Assembly: GCA_009760855.2 (NCBI GenBank)
Contig: WPIO01000140.1
Span: forward strand, 248,001-312,000
Direction of reading: 5' to 3'
Source of the DNA: Cristatella mucedo
Lineage: Eukaryota; Bryozoa; Phylactolaemata; Cristatellidae
DNA: 64,000 bases
Part shown: piece after piece, positions 47,850 to 60,355 of the stretch
Numbering within the stretch: the stretch's first letter is position 1
How the letters are laid out: each line of letters opens with the position of its first letter
Notes under the pieces: model-generated
The model's input: the letters and a program-made list of their open reading frames with translations, nothing else
What the model was told of the DNA's origin: nothing
Database searches by the model: none
Translations under genes and position numbers: made by a program

Positions 47850-50800
47850 ATCTGTAGCCTGCCTCTCAGTAGAGTAAGTTAGCTCTCCCTCACCCACCTG
47901 CATCTCATGAGGCCAATCCCACATATGTAAGATTGAAGTTAGTGGTCCTGCGAAGCACTCCGGACAAGAACAGCCCTTGGCTCGTTTGATGTATGAATGA
48001 CATGATGCTGAAGGACACGAACCTGCATAAATAGACGAATTGTAATAAAACATGTTCTACTCGCGAAGTTGCTTGAAAAGTTATGACCTACCATAGTTGC
48101 ATTTGTGATTTTGAAAGTTTAAGAATTAAACCTTGTTCCACTTTGAGACAGTTTTAAACTATAAATATTTATTGTCTTGAACCTAAGGTTTATCAGCTTG
48201 CATAATTTTGAATGCACGTGACTATGGGTCATATCCAACTTCTTATATGTATATGTATATATATGTATTCTTATAGTATTTACTGAGGCACATTAGCCTT
48301 TATATACTGCTATTATATGATGCGGTTTACTGTTATGGACTGTTACATAAAAGTGAGTGGCATTGGTAGACTCATCATTAGGCAACCCTAGGCGAATAGA
48401 TGCTGTAGATAGTCATAGATAGATAATAGATATTCATCCACCACTTGTTGTCTTACGTTAGCCGAAGATGGCACAGGCTGTTCGGATAAACCACGGCATA
48501 GTAAGAAATATTTTGATTGCTGTGGAGAGCTAACGGTGTTCTGTCTGTCGTGACAGCACTGACGTCAGTTCGGCAGCTGCCAGCCCGGTCATGCTATTTT
48601 CAGCAACTGCTGCTGGCTGGGACATTCTGAATGAGTCGGAAAACCAGCCAATCAAGCCGATGCTGCCTTAAGCTGATTATGGCTCATTTATGTCATCCAT
48701 TAGGCCTAAAGGCCAATGTGCTTGGCAGATTAATCCGCAAGGGCTTACAGGTGTTTCTACTAATTTTGTGATGCTCTCCCAGCTCCGAGCGTTGGCAGTG
48801 CAGCCTGCCGCCGGAGCTTTGGCTGAGCAGCATTGGCCAGTCAGTCCTACTGGCCTTCACCCTCAGAGCCTTCTGCTTCAGCTTCACGTTTATCTTCACG
48901 TTCAGCTAGCTTCCCCCCCCCCCACGGTAGCCTCGACGGCTTGCTGGGGTGGGCGGTGGTGAAGCTGAGTGAGGCTTGTGAAGTGATGAAGCTGAGTGAG
49001 GCCCCTGACTCACTCCATTGCAGTCCCTGCCCCCCCCCCACCATAACAATAGCTGGCATTTCTGTTGTCTCGAGGCAGCCATTTTTTGGCCGAAGTTTTG
49101 CTCGACATCGGGAGTCGCCTATCAATCACCGTAGCATACTGAAGTTAATGCCCTAGAGCTTTTGCACTCGTGTGAATGTGTGAACGTTTCTCATGGCTGA
49201 CCAGCCACTTTGCTCCGATGCTAGTCCTGTAGCTTGGCTAGAAGTGTGTAGTGGTCACCTGTGCCGGCTCTGTGAATTCCACTCTGCAAATCTTTTCTGA
49301 CTAAGCAGCAGGCTGTCCAAGCAAAGATAGTGAGTCCCTTGCAGACGTATTAGAACGATGCTACCACAAGGGTAGGCCAAGAGCACCAGCCGGGGTTGTT
49401 GCAACTTGCTGCAGTGTCTCTTAAGCTGGGATCACATCTCTTTAAGGGTATGATAATATCAGCTTATTGATGCGGTAGTGTATTTCATAACGCCGGGTTT
49501 CCAAAATCCGATGCAAGTAGGGGCCCCCATTTACTGCTGTTAAAGCAGGTGTCTATTAGTGCAACTGTCTGCAGCCGGCATGTGGCTGCCACAGGCAGCT
49601 GCAGCCCAGCACAGCTGTCTTTGCTCGGTGGCATGGCTGCTGCTTCCCGATCTACCCTTAATGGTTGCCTAAATTCGTTAGCAAAGCACAATATGGCTGA
49701 CCTGCCGAACTCACGAAGCCCATCAAAATACAAGGCTTCGGCTATTGAAGGTGGCAGAAGAGCTTATGCATTCTTTAGTTGCTGGATCATCTAGTCGTCT
49801 GTCTCTTCAAAGAGTTGCTTTGTTCAGTTGCTATGGTCTGGTCGGCTCTCTGCCCTGACCATTTGCGATCATCTTGACACGAATCTTGGCTGGCTTGTTG
49901 GCACTACATAGATCGTCCTAGCTTCAACGGTTTTTTCGTGGAGCCAGGTCATTTGCTACGACAGTGGCAACCCAAAAAATCGAGTCTGTCAATGGACCAT
50001 TGAAGGAAGGTAGGGTGGGTCTTGGCATCTGAAAGTGCAAATGCAAGTAACCGGTGTACCGAGCAAATGCACCACTTGGTCAGGTTAGGAATGGTCGTAA
50101 GCCAACCTACATCCGGTGTCAAAACGTCCAAGTTTACACCTTTCTCATGCCCTTCGACTAGTCTTCCTGCTGTTCAGCAGCCAGTGTTTGAACAGACGCT
50201 GTTATTCTTGGCCATTCTTGGCTGTCAAGCTACAATGCTTGTAGACTGGAGTTTGTATGCCAGCGACGATTGCCCGAACCTATCATACCCCGAAGAAGGG
50301 TTCGGATCAGCGCTGAGAAATGCTATATAAAAATGCTGAGGTCGTGTTGCAAAAAGGCATGTTCTGCCTGAATGCTCAGTGTTGAGCCACCAAAGGCACT
50401 CAACTAAGCTTCATTTGACTTGATTCATAATCGGGGATGTTGTCACTGTGAAGCACAGCAAGTTCTACTGCTGTGCTCCTACATGGAGATCAGATGCTGC
50501 TTTTGTCCAGCTAAGTTTAAGGCTGATCAGTCAAAATGAGTGTGAGACTCATCGCTGGTGTCACATGCCGTTCGTTCAACGGAAGTGTATGACCTGACAC
50601 ATTCTTCTATTTTTCTGGCACCGTTGGGTATTTCGAGTTAAATAGGTCGGGCTGACAGTTCTGCTAAACAAGTTTGGTCTCCTTACTAACTGCAGCTATC
50701 CCACTGGGCACGAATCGCCAGACACCTCACAAGCAAATGCTCATGAAACGTCACAACCAAGATGCATGAAATCTTACTGTCACATGATTTGAGTAGTATA

Positions 50801-52571
50801 TTTTATTTTACCAGGCAGTGATGATGGATTCCTTCTTAAACTTTATGCTTTAATTTAAAAAATCCTAGACAAGGCTTGACAGGATCGGTTACATTTTTTT
50901 TCATAGCAAATTGTTCCAAGTAAGTCGGGCATTTAAACACGTATTCCTAGATAAATTGAGTACTCGTTCATTTTCTTAAGCTCAACCTGCGATGATGTTC
51001 TAAAAATGCTATGGCTGTCACGGGCGCTTTGGATTCCTGACCAGCAAGGCAACCGACTGTTTTGCACAACTGTAGTGCTCCCGATCTGCTGAAAAGCCAA
51101 ATACCTGCCTTTGTTCTGCTCCAAGCACACCAGCTTAGTCATTGAAGGCATCCCAGAATTTTAAATTAGCAGCCCAATGATGACAACTTTCGTGGCAAAG
51201 CATTAATGTGGACGTAAATTTTTTGTCATCCACAATGCCTCCGATGGGATATTCATCTATGGGATGGATCGTCATCTGTCATGTCATGGGATGGAATCGT
51301 CATCTACCCCTATGGCAAACGCTTTAGATTCTCAGTGTTTACTCACAGCATTTTGACGGTGCATTATGGGTAGTGTATTGCTTCGGTAACCGGCTAACAA
51401 TGCCAGCGCCGAGGCTTGATTCGGTTAGCGGAAGTGGTGTGGCGGCCTTAGTGTCTTAGAGTCAGCCTGGTTGGCCGGTTGGATGCTCGAAGGATGAGCA
51501 CCGAGTATCAAAGCTCCGTGTCCCCCGAGCTCCGTGTCTCCGTGTTCCCGAGCTCCGTGTCTCTGAGGAGAGCTATTGATGAGCTTGAGTCGGCCTCTCA
51601 GCCAGCTCCAGCTGCGTTAACAGTATAACTGCTTGTAGCCTGTGTACACGGCACATTCAGAGTGACACAGTTATATGGAAATAAATCAGATCACAGATCG
51701 GTACTGTGCACTGCTGCGTTATTTGATATATGTTTATGAAGTTTTTTTATTCGATTGCATTCTCAATAGGGTCACCGTGGAGGTCATAGCTGGGCACTAC
51801 TGCTTCTTCCACCAAGCAGCTTTTGCTCTGTTGCTTGTTGCAAGCGATGATCATATGCAATTTCGAACTGGGTTTTGTAGCAGACGTTCTCTAGACTTTC
51901 TATTAGAGGCTGAACGTCATTGCCGGTGATATAGTATATAGAAGAGAGAAGTCACAGCAGAAAATGTGCTGTGCCATGCAGGGATATCATTTTACAAGCA
52001 GAAGAGCTCGAAGATGGTTACTAAATTGTCACCAGATGATGGTCTATACAAAGTTTTTTCAGCCATGAGTGTGTACCAAATGCACTGTGTATACATACTG
52101 CTCAGCATCTTGAAGACTGTAAACCGGGAGGGGGCAGAGTTTTGCTTCCACAGCATTTGCTAACGAATGTCTTTATTTTCTGCGTGAGCCCGCAGTTGCC
52201 ATGGTATGCAGCAGCAGAGTCTCTTGCATATCCTTTGCTTAGATTTTTGAAATACTATACGTCAGCCTTCAAGCAGGACCGTCACCAAGACCTGGTAACT
52301 GGATATTGGAGAGTTCAAGAGACGGTGTAACTTATAGGCCCTGGAGGTATTTTGCTATAACCGACAGTGAATGCTGGACAGCATACAGTAAGTAGATATT
52401 TGTGCATCGTTATACCAGTGATTACTTATATATCTGGAGAAGAGGCTGTTCACCTTACAATTGATTACTTAGAAGTGTCTGAATCGTCATGTGAGGTTTT
52501 AAAGTGATTTCTTAGTAGAAGTTATGATGTTGTCGCGAATACCTATTGTCAAATATTGCTAGCGCTTTTCT

Positions 52572-52750
52572 TTTTAGATTTGCTAATAATGTTTGCCAGC
52601 AGCAGGCCAACATTGGAATTTTCTTTAACTTCTCCATATGCAAACCAATTTTACTTCTCGTTTTAGATTAGCTAATTATTTTGGCCAGCATCAGGCCAAT
52701 ATCTGAATTTCCTTTAACTTCTTTGTATGCAAGCCGGTTTTGGCTTTCTA
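52572..52750. repeat. About 89-bp tandem duplication, two copies
   Basis: TTTTAGATT(T/A)GCTAAT..., CCAGCA(G/T)CAGGCCAA, and CTTTAACTTCT followed by TATGCAA recur at 52572-52660 and 52661-52750 at roughly 80% identity. Confidence 0.85.
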
Positions 52751-53142
52751 CGTGGTTTTCTGAACCCCAAATGCCTGCATTATTAGTGCATTCATCGTGG
52801 CAGGTCAATAGCTGCCTCACAGCAGCATTAAAATTGGTGTTTCTTGCTTCTTGCTTGGGCTGGTAAACACCAGCAAACACGGTTACCATTAATTGTACCT
52901 TAGGATGCAATATAGTAAAGCGAAGCGCTTTTTTAAGTTTAAGTACCTGGTAGAGCTGATATACTATGCACGCATATACCTGAATGTGCACGTTCGAAAC
53001 TGCATAGGCTAGCAAGCACTTGGCTCAAAGGGACAGGCCTGCACAAGTGAGTCAGCACGATTTACTCCTGCCTGTGCTCAACACGTAACAGATCAGTGAT
53101 TACCTTAGCTGCTTGTACATCAAGCTCCTTCACGGGGAGGAG

Positions 53143-53172
53143 GTAGGGGGGCTCTCAAGCCCCCCTACCTAG
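53143..53172. repeat. Perfect 13-bp hairpin with 4-nt loop
   Basis: AGGTAGGGGGGCT, loop CTCA, then AGCCCCCCTACCT. Confidence 0.95.
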
Positions 53173-54027
53173 ACAGCCACCCGATCCGGAAGCTGTTCAC
53201 TGCCGGAAATGCTCCTCCCCCAGCCCTCCACCGAAGGGCTGGATGCAGCCTGCCTGTAGGCCTGCTAGCTAGTACCTCAGTGGCCGCCATCGAGCGACTG
53301 CTAAAGGATGGCCAGCGCTAGAGGGCAGCTTCACTGTGCCTCTCTGGAGAAGAGGCTAACACTATTTTGCTGGTAGGTCTCAGCGGTTTCTGGGGCAGCT
53401 CTCTTTTGGCATTTATGAGTCTTTAAGAAGAGCTAGAATTTGTTGTTGGTGAGAATAGCCTATTCTAAGAGGAGGTCGGATATAGGGCCGGTGGCAGAGA
53501 ATAGGCCTTGGGCCTCCCGACGGACCGACCTTGAGGGGCATGTTGGAAAGCCTAGACATAATAGAGCCTCTTCACCTTACAACGATTAGCTGCGTCTGGA
53601 AAACAGCGATGTCCAGTCCCGCTGGCTTAATCCTGGATATGCTAATGAGAGGAGGGCATCATATTTTTTAGAGTCAAAGCGGTATTTCTTTGTTTTTAGA
53701 TAGGTCTTAGCTGACCCACAGCGTGGGCCCTATTGGCCAGCGGCTTTAGATTCACAAAATTGGGGGAACCAGTTTTATTTCCAAACATATTTAAATCCGC
53801 CTGCCGCATGGTCGCATGCCTTCGATGCCGAGCTTCAGGCTCTTCTGGAATAAGAAATACTAATTGTTTGGTGGCCTGACTTGCCTGGCCCCTCCCCTCC
53901 CCCCTGGGTGAGGCCGAGGCTGAGCACCTAAAGCAGTCATTGCATGCACCGGTGGAAATCATGTGGCTTGGTCGAAAGGGGCAGCATGCAGACAGGCCGT
54001 GCAGTACTAAGAAGTGTCCATCATTTG

Positions 54028-54100
54028 GCAGGTAGTAATAATAATAAAACAATTGCTTTTTGCCCTACGAGAACTAAATCTCTTTCTAGGCACCCGGTGT
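54028..54100 (-). mobile_element. Solo LINE 3' tail
   Basis: AATAATAATAAAA followed by TGCCCTACGAGAACTAAATCTC and TTTCTAGGCAC. Confidence 0.7.
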
Positions 54101-54214
54101 ATCATAAGCTTAGAACTGCTGGCCAATGGTAAACGGCCTTTCAATTAAAGCTTTAAGCACTCGTCCCGAACAAATATACACCATACTAGTTAGTACCCAT
54201 GGAAAGTCGTTGGA

Positions 54215-54298
54215 ATAGTAGTAATAATATTAACAAGACATCCTATAGCAGCCTCGGAGAATGAAATATCTATCTATGCACTTTACATATGCTGTAAG
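54215..54298 (-). mobile_element. Solo LINE 3' tail
   Basis: TAGTAATAATATTAAC, TAGCAGCCTCGGAGAATGAAATATC and GCACTTTACATATGCTGTAAG. Confidence 0.7.
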
Positions 54299-55664
54299 TC
54301 CGATTTTAAAATTGTAAGACCATACATATACTGTATGTATATAGTGGCACAAAGGTCCTCTCTTAATGACTCACAGACCTCCAGACTGTCGTAATGACTG
54401 ACTGTCCCAGCAGCGAATCAATCCAACATACGACTAACCATGTCAAATGACGACCCTGGGAGCTAACTTTCCTACTTGGACGAATGACATGAGTACAAAC
54501 GATCTACAAATATAAATGACAATTACATAAGTAAGCATCTTGAAAACTATCAAGTATTGACAACGGTAAATGCTATTGGCAATGCATTTTAACGAATAAA
54601 CGTCAACGTACAAGCGCATGTTGTGAACCAGGTAAAGAGTGCTCGTAGGACCATGCATGTAAAAACCGTTACTTGGCAAGTTTGTGAGCACCTATTCACC
54701 ATTGACATTGACAACTAATGCGTAGCCGAACGACAGAAGTGAGCAAGTAGCTTACTTGCTTGGACTTACTTTGCCGATCTGAGCAAAAAGCCGAGCAATG
54801 AGTTCACCCCAGAGTTTTGTCCAGCCACGTGACCTTAGCCAGTCAATCCTCCCCGAACCTAAATGGACAGGTACATTCTAGCTTCGAGAAATCGCGAGGA
54901 AGTTCAGTTTTAAAATCATGCACATTTAGATAAGCATTTTCGAGACAAACATGTTCCAACCAGCTGACTGCCTCCACACTTCCACCAAGGGCCGTTCTGC
55001 TTAATCAACCTGCCACTGCTTGGGTGCAAACATGCTTGCAAAAAAATGCTTGCCGCTTACTACTCATGCTTTTTCGCAACCATTGTTGGTCCTGTTGCTG
55101 GCATGGAAGCCATACCATAGTCACTGGTCTCAAGTTACAAACAATGGCATAGACAGCCTGTGGAGTACTCTAGAATTTGCGAAAAATTTCAAAATACTGA
55201 TATATTCGACTTGACAAATCAGTTCGTTTGGTTGAGGCTGCACCGCGAGTATCAAGCTAAGAAAATGCTGGAGTGCTTGTTGCCTTCATATCTGCCCGGT
55301 AGCATCTTATTACTTTTGGTCACTTTTGATTGAACAATGGCCGACTGGCTGCTGGTGTGACCTGTAGCTTGGAGAAGTGAGCCTTCACGGTGAGCTGCTA
55401 AAATGAAGGAGGCTGATGTGAGTACTAATGGGAATGAAGAATATTGCTCCTTATGAGAGACATTTGAGCACAAGCGACATGTTCTTGCATGAGATTTATT
55501 CTATGCGTGCGAAGCATATTTATCTTCATACTGCTATGTTCCTCTGCGACTATCGTTGTTTATCAAAGACAAATTTACGAGTATGGGGTTTTTCACAACA
55601 GCCATTAGTTGCTAGCATGGCGTTGTACACGAGCAATGTTTTCTAGTTTATCAATACTTTCCAG

Positions 55665-55762
55665 GGCGGTTTGCTGTGCTGGAAAGGTCAATGGCACGTG
55701 GATCAGCTGAGGCATTTTGCACATCTGAATATTCAAGACTAGACCCACTGGAGAATGGAGAG
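55665..55762 (+). CDS. Laminin alpha-like subunit, exon 4 (LN domain, middle)
   Basis: With one base from the previous exon the frame reads (G)RFAVLERSMARG, then AFCTSEYSRLDPLENGE, and stops at donor GAG|GTAAGA (phase 0). ERS and especially CTSxYSRLxPLExGE are strongly diagnostic of laminin alpha LN domains, and the exon ends at the expected GE. In usual alpha chains about 45 residues separate WxLERS from CTS, including a PWQYY block and a conserved Cys. Here there are about nine, so the loop is missing or on an unseen exon. A second acceptor 18 nt upstream (TTTTCTAG, start 55647) keeps the frame and would add YQYFPG, which could instead match the WQYF block. Confidence 0.85.
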
Positions 55763-57214
55763 GTAAGACACAATCTTGCCTTTAAAAAACAGCTTATTTC
55801 GTCGGCGTACTGTGAGTTGGTCAAATAAAACTTTCTAAAGGTGATTATGGCATACTTGCATTTTTAGGTTAAATCCTCTCACCCTATGTGACAGGTTAAT
55901 TTGTGGGTTCGTTTGCATCTGGCCTTCAGCTGGACGGGCATTTGTTAACTTGGCTCCGAACTCATGTTCATTGGATGTAGATGTGGTAGATATGCTGGCA
56001 TGAAATGAGTGGGTACCTTTATCAATATGGAAATCTGAGGGACCGAATAAGATTAAGTAAAGGGAATTTGATGGACAAGGCACTCTGGAACAGATGGGAT
56101 CTGTAGTTCAGTATGATGGGTTTGCTGGTTCACATCACAAACCTGGCTTTAAAGCCCGGCGAGAGATCAGCAGAGTAGCTAAGCTGTAGCTCTCTGCAGG
56201 CTCTCAATCGATTCGGTGCCACGAGCTGTCACTAAGACTGCATTGCATCACTGTCTCAGCACAAGGCACCACGGTTGCTTAATAATAACCCAAAGGGCAT
56301 TCAGAATAGATGAGCAGCAGCAGTTGCAGTTGCAGTCGCAGCACCAGGCTGCACCAGGCTGCAATGCTGCTGCAAGGCACCTGCGAGTTAGTTAGTGAGT
56401 GAGTGCAAGGTACACCTTGAGCAGCCTCCGCAGGATCCGCCGGCTGATGCTGGAGCACTGAGGTATTCTCTGCATTCATCCAAGTCCCCCTCCTGCGGTG
56501 CCCTTCCTACCCTTGGGCTGTAGAAGTGAGACCTCGTTTCCGAAGGCAATTTTTAGCAAATCACGGCGAGATCGCATAATTGCAGGAGCATCATAAGACT
56601 CGCCTGAGTGAGAGAGGCATCGCGAGGAGTGAAGCAATGAATGAAGTTGGGATTAAAGAGAATAGGTGCTGCCTTATTCATGTAAGTGTAAGGGTGCCAG
56701 GGCATAATTTAGGTAAGGATTTGTGCGAAGCTATTTGTCAATGACATGGGCTTGTGGGAGCAGTTCTGAATATGTAGCAGCTTTCCATAGTATCTGAACC
56801 TCAGCCGAATAGTAGGCCCGGTCAGTAGATTTTCTCACCAACGACAAAAACAAGACTGATTTATTGTGACCAATCTGTCTTAAAACTAGAAATCTTAACA
56901 CACTCATGCATACGATTATGCCTACGCAGACACCGAACCTTGGAGTTAAACAGGTCGGTAGCAGCAGCAGCTGCAGTTGCCATTTCTGCAGCTGCCTAGC
57001 TCTTGGGGTGCGATGGTATGCAGGTACTACTCGCTTACCTGCTAGAATTAGCCAATGTCCGTGCAGCGTTTGCCAAGCTCGCATGCAAACAAAGTATTCC
57101 GCTTTGAAAGACATCCGCATGGCGCAAGCTTGCGCGTGTGTTTGGCATCCGCAAACGATAAGGAAACTCCGAATCCAATACTCGTTACTGCCTGGCTCCA
57201 AATGCTCCAACCCA

Positions 57215-57292
57215 GCAAATATATAAAGTGCTTAGAAAGAGACTGAATTCTCTGAGGGCCCTATGTCAAACGTATTATTACTACTATTATTA
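57215..57292 (+). mobile_element. Solo LINE 3' tail
   Basis: ATATAAAGTGCTTAGAAAGAG, GAATTCTCTGAGGGCCC and TATTATTACTACTATTATTA. Confidence 0.8.
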
Positions 57293-57344
57293 ACCCACCC
57301 ACCTGATTGCAGCACTTGATAATTGCCTGGCAACCGAGAGATAA

Positions 57345-57433
57345 CAGTGTACTGTGAAGCGCCTAGAGAGAGATTGAGTTCTCTGAGGGCGCTTTATCAA
57401 GTGCATTATTATTATTATTATTATTATTATTAC
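57345..57433 (+). mobile_element. Solo LINE 3' tail, well preserved
   Basis: GAAGCGCCTAGAGAGAGATTG, GTTCTCTGAGGGCGCTTTATC and AAGTGCATTATTATTATT. Only 52 bp separate it from the preceding tail. Confidence 0.9.
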
Positions 57434-57543
57434 TGTGAATGTCTGTCGATGCAGCTGTTTAATACACAGGTCTATCCTACACGGATTCAGGCGGCTGCTG
57501 GCACGCAATTTTCTGGGAACTTTCAGCTCTGCTTACTTTGCAG

Positions 57544-57576
57544 GTCCAGGTATTCCTGAATACGAGCAGCAATGGG
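57544..57576 (+). CDS. Laminin alpha-like subunit, tentative 33-bp exon 5
   Basis: Exons 4 and 6 both meet here in phase 0. Between them a strong acceptor (CTTACTTTGCAG) and donor (GGG|GTGAGT) enclose exactly 11 codons, VQVFLNTSSNG. In alpha chains GE is followed by xHxSLxNGRP and, about 23 residues on, by the ARYIRL strand. Here GE-VQVFLNTSSNG-ELTLARYV preserves the V.V.LN pattern with a loop about eight residues shorter. Micro-exons of this size need strong splice sites, which are present. The call depends on position, phase and splice sites more than on identity. Confidence 0.6.
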
Positions 57577-57748
57577 GTGAGTTCTCAGTGTGCCCCATGA
57601 CCTCAGACCCATGCCAACAGCCTTTTGTTGCAAGGCAGCTGCAAGTTCTGCACACGCACATGCCCATGTTTTCGGTTACTTAATTTGCCTCTATCACTAA
57701 GTTATTCCTAAGGTCCTATAAAACGAATGCGGTTTTTGAATTTTTAGG

Positions 57749-57861
57749 AGCTCACGTTAGCTAGATATGTACGCATTCAACTTCTGAAAATGAACATGTA
57801 CAACTCTGATCGGACTTACTACACCATTAACGGCAAGCTGGATGAAGCAACAGCAAGAACG
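57749..57861 (+). CDS. Laminin alpha-like subunit, exon 6 (LN domain, last strands; apparent frameshift)
   Basis: Acceptor AATTTTTAG and donor ACG|GTATGT bound 113 bp. The first part reads ELTLARYVRI, matching the conserved FTSARYIRLRL strand. The last part reads LLKMNMYNS, YYTINGKLDEATART, and joins exon 7 to give RTYYYSI, as in RRYYYSIKDI of alpha chains. The two halves lie in frames one base apart: read straight on, the first frame hits TGA at about 57787. Adding one base near 57780 (GCATTCACTTC) would give a continuous 38-codon exon with phase 0 at both ends. This is either a sequencing/assembly deletion or a real inactivating mutation. The intact flanking exons favour the former. Confidence 0.82.
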
Positions 57862-59072
57862 GTATGTGTCCTTGAGCGCTGCACACAATCACTGCATGCA
57901 ACCACTGCACGAAGGTGTTGATGAGATACCAAATGGCCATACAAAAGAGGCGACCAACGCAAATCTGGCGTCCTGAGTAATCAGGCTCACTGCACGTTGC
58001 CACTATTACTATCTATACAGTCCGTAAATGAGGTTCGCACGTTAGAAACAAAACTATGGACAAGGCTGAGCCAAAGCCAGGCCTTGCACTGTGTGACTGG
58101 AGCCGTGAAAGCTTTCACTGCTTTTGGCAAATAAAACAGATTTCTTTTGAGAAATCTTTAGGGCATTTTTGCTCCTCTCCTACGAGTGCTAGAACGAGTA
58201 GAAGCAAAACCTGGGGATAGGCCACACGACGAGACAGAGGGTGCATTACGGTGATGGTGCTTTGGCTATATATGTATTGGGTTGTGATGTCTTTTGAAAA
58301 GATTAAGTCTACCGCCACTGCTTGCATTAGCGACCTATAAGGAAAAGCCCTTAAAACAGTCTAACTTCAGCAGCTAATAGCTTCATCACTTGACATTCGC
58401 TGTAGCTAATCCTTCACGAACTACTTTGGCAAAAGAACATGTCGTAAATGCTGGTCACTTAACTAAATCCACCTTCTCTGAATAAAATGTAAGCAGTTAA
58501 GCTCATGATCAGACTTTCTAGACATCCAGCGAGTGGCTTGCTAGGAGAGTTGTGGAACTTCCCACAAGATTGCCACTGAACCCAAAGAACCGATTGTGGT
58601 GGGCCATGCGAAGCTGGCTAGGGGTTGGGTTTGAAAGGCAACGCTCGCCCATATCGCACTAATATCGCTTCCACCGGCTTTGCCTTTGCTCATTGTATCC
58701 CCACGAAACAGTTTTCCTGACTAGAAACTGTCATGCAATGGCCCTGCTGGTGGACTTATCACGGTGGAGGCTCACAAGATCAGAGTTTCTGAGTAGTGAG
58801 AACTTGCAGCCACGTAGGTGAATCGAGACTGGGGTGTCTTCGGCATCCTTCTGTCTGTTTCTAATTTTTCTTTTTAATTTCCCTGCCTTACAAGTCTATA
58901 TGGCTCATTTGTTAACTGGCTAATTGTAAATGTGACTACACATCGCTCCCTCCTGGCTACTGGATTCATGACTCAGTTAACTTTGTGCCTGTGCTGTGCA
59001 TGCAATGTGGCTTTGAGTTTGCGAGCTGAGTGAGGCATGGTATTTAGAGCAATTAATGAACGTTTTTTGCAG
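57862..59072 (+). other. Intron 6 (1.2 kb)
   Basis: Starts GTATGT and ends GTTTTTTGCAG. I see no repeat family or further exon in it. Confidence 0.6.
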
Positions 59073-59162
59073 TACTACTATTCTATTCGTGAACTGGCCA
59101 TTGGCGGGAGGTGCATCTGCCATGGTTATGCAAGTCGCTGTTTATGGAATATCGAGCAGAGG
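59073..59162 (+). CDS. Laminin alpha-like subunit, exon 7 (end of LN, start of first EGF-like repeat)
   Basis: Acceptor CGTTTTTTGCAG and donor AGG|GTGAGT bound exactly 30 codons, phase 0 at both ends. They read [20 protein letters not shown], then [10 protein letters not shown]. YYYSIxxxxIGGxCxCxGHAxxC is the signature of the LN to laminin-EGF (LE) boundary in laminin alpha, including the fly LanA type. The cysteines of [10 protein letters not shown] are the first of LE repeat 1. This is the most diagnostic exon after exon 2 and fixes the family as laminin alpha rather than beta, gamma or netrin. Confidence 0.93.
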
Positions 59163-60355
59163 GTGAGTTTGAAATGACAGATAGTCTAGTAGCAGTGTTT
59201 AGCTGGTGTGCATTTTATTGATTTTGGTCAAACTCATACAAGTATCTGCTAGCTTTTTGTCGCTGCAGTATCGGCCGTTTATTCTCTCCTCAAACCTTTC
59301 CATTTTCAGATCTCAGCTTGTTAAACTAAATTGCTATGGCATCATGTCAGTACTGCCACAACAACTGATCACTTAGTAAATACTGTAGAAGGGTTGCCAT
59401 TATTTTATAGGTTTTCTTTGCTAGAATCACCTATATACAGCTTATAAGTTGTCTCCTGTTGTCTTTACTGGTCATCCTGTCTTTCCTGGTCTGGTCAAGT
59501 TTTGTATGAAGTCATCTTCTGGAGTACCAGCCTCCTTTACTGAGTTGCAATGCATATGTAAACATGCAGGCCTTCAAGCAAGCTAGGCCTGGATTTGCGC
59601 TTCGGCTCTATACCGTAATTATGCTTTTTCTCGAGAACTAGACTGTGCAGTATGTTTTTGCTGAACAAGCACCGCTTTGGTCCAGAATTTGAGTGTATGC
59701 TTGTTTTGTTAGGAAATACTGTGCTGCTGCCAGCCTTATCACTTCTTGATCTCGAGTCTAGTAAAGTTTGTGCAGTCATTGATTTCTGACGACCTTTCGG
59801 CCATGATCGGCCCCGTTATCTGTGTCGCCTACCGAATTGTGGTTTGTTTATGGACATATCAATAGTTGCTGGGAGCATCTTCGATATGAATTTCTGAGCG
59901 CTTTTTCCGAATAATAAAGACGATGATCATGAAATTTAGGTAATGCTGTGCTATCTCAAGCTTGCACCTTCATAGTATATGCAAATAGAATTGCACGCAT
60001 TTTAAATCCAACCTTAAACTGCAGTCGAGAGTCATCTTTCGCGGCAGAGCTCAGCTGGCCAAGAATATGATTGGATTCTATCCGAACAATCATGCTTAGT
60101 GGTTTTCCTGATATGAAAGGTAAGCCGATGTTACTTATAAGCTACTATTTCAGTTTCACCACTAATCAGTACAGAGCTAAAGCTAACTTTTCGGTTTTAT
60201 TTCGGAAAAAAATTGGCTCATCATTACTTACTCACATGAGAGGAGTAGGTAGCGATGGTAAATGATAGCAGAAGAGCTTCTCATTTACAGTGCGCTTGGA
60301 ATACATTTACCGAGGACTTGTGTGCCATGGCCATGACAATGATGTCATGCTGCAG

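Larger units (their letters stand above)
55763..57543 (+). other. Intron 4 (1.8 kb)
   Basis: Starts GTAAGA and ends CTTACTTTGCAG. It contains two solo LINE tails near its 3' end (57215 and 57345) and a CAG/CTG-rich patch at 56310-56360. I see nothing else in it. Confidence 0.6.

Noticed and set aside
52196-52294. Candidate laminin exon (LPWYAAAESLAYPLLRF...) with acceptor and donor
   Set aside because: It is in phase 0 at both ends and would break the phase needed between exon 3 and exon 4. Its similarity to the PWQYY block is slight.
54813-54870. Alternative candidate for exon 3 (58 bp, phase 0 to 1)
   Set aside because: The phases fit, but the splice sites are weaker and the residues (SFVQPRDLSQS...) do not resemble the LN strand. 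It shows that phase agreement alone can arise by chance.
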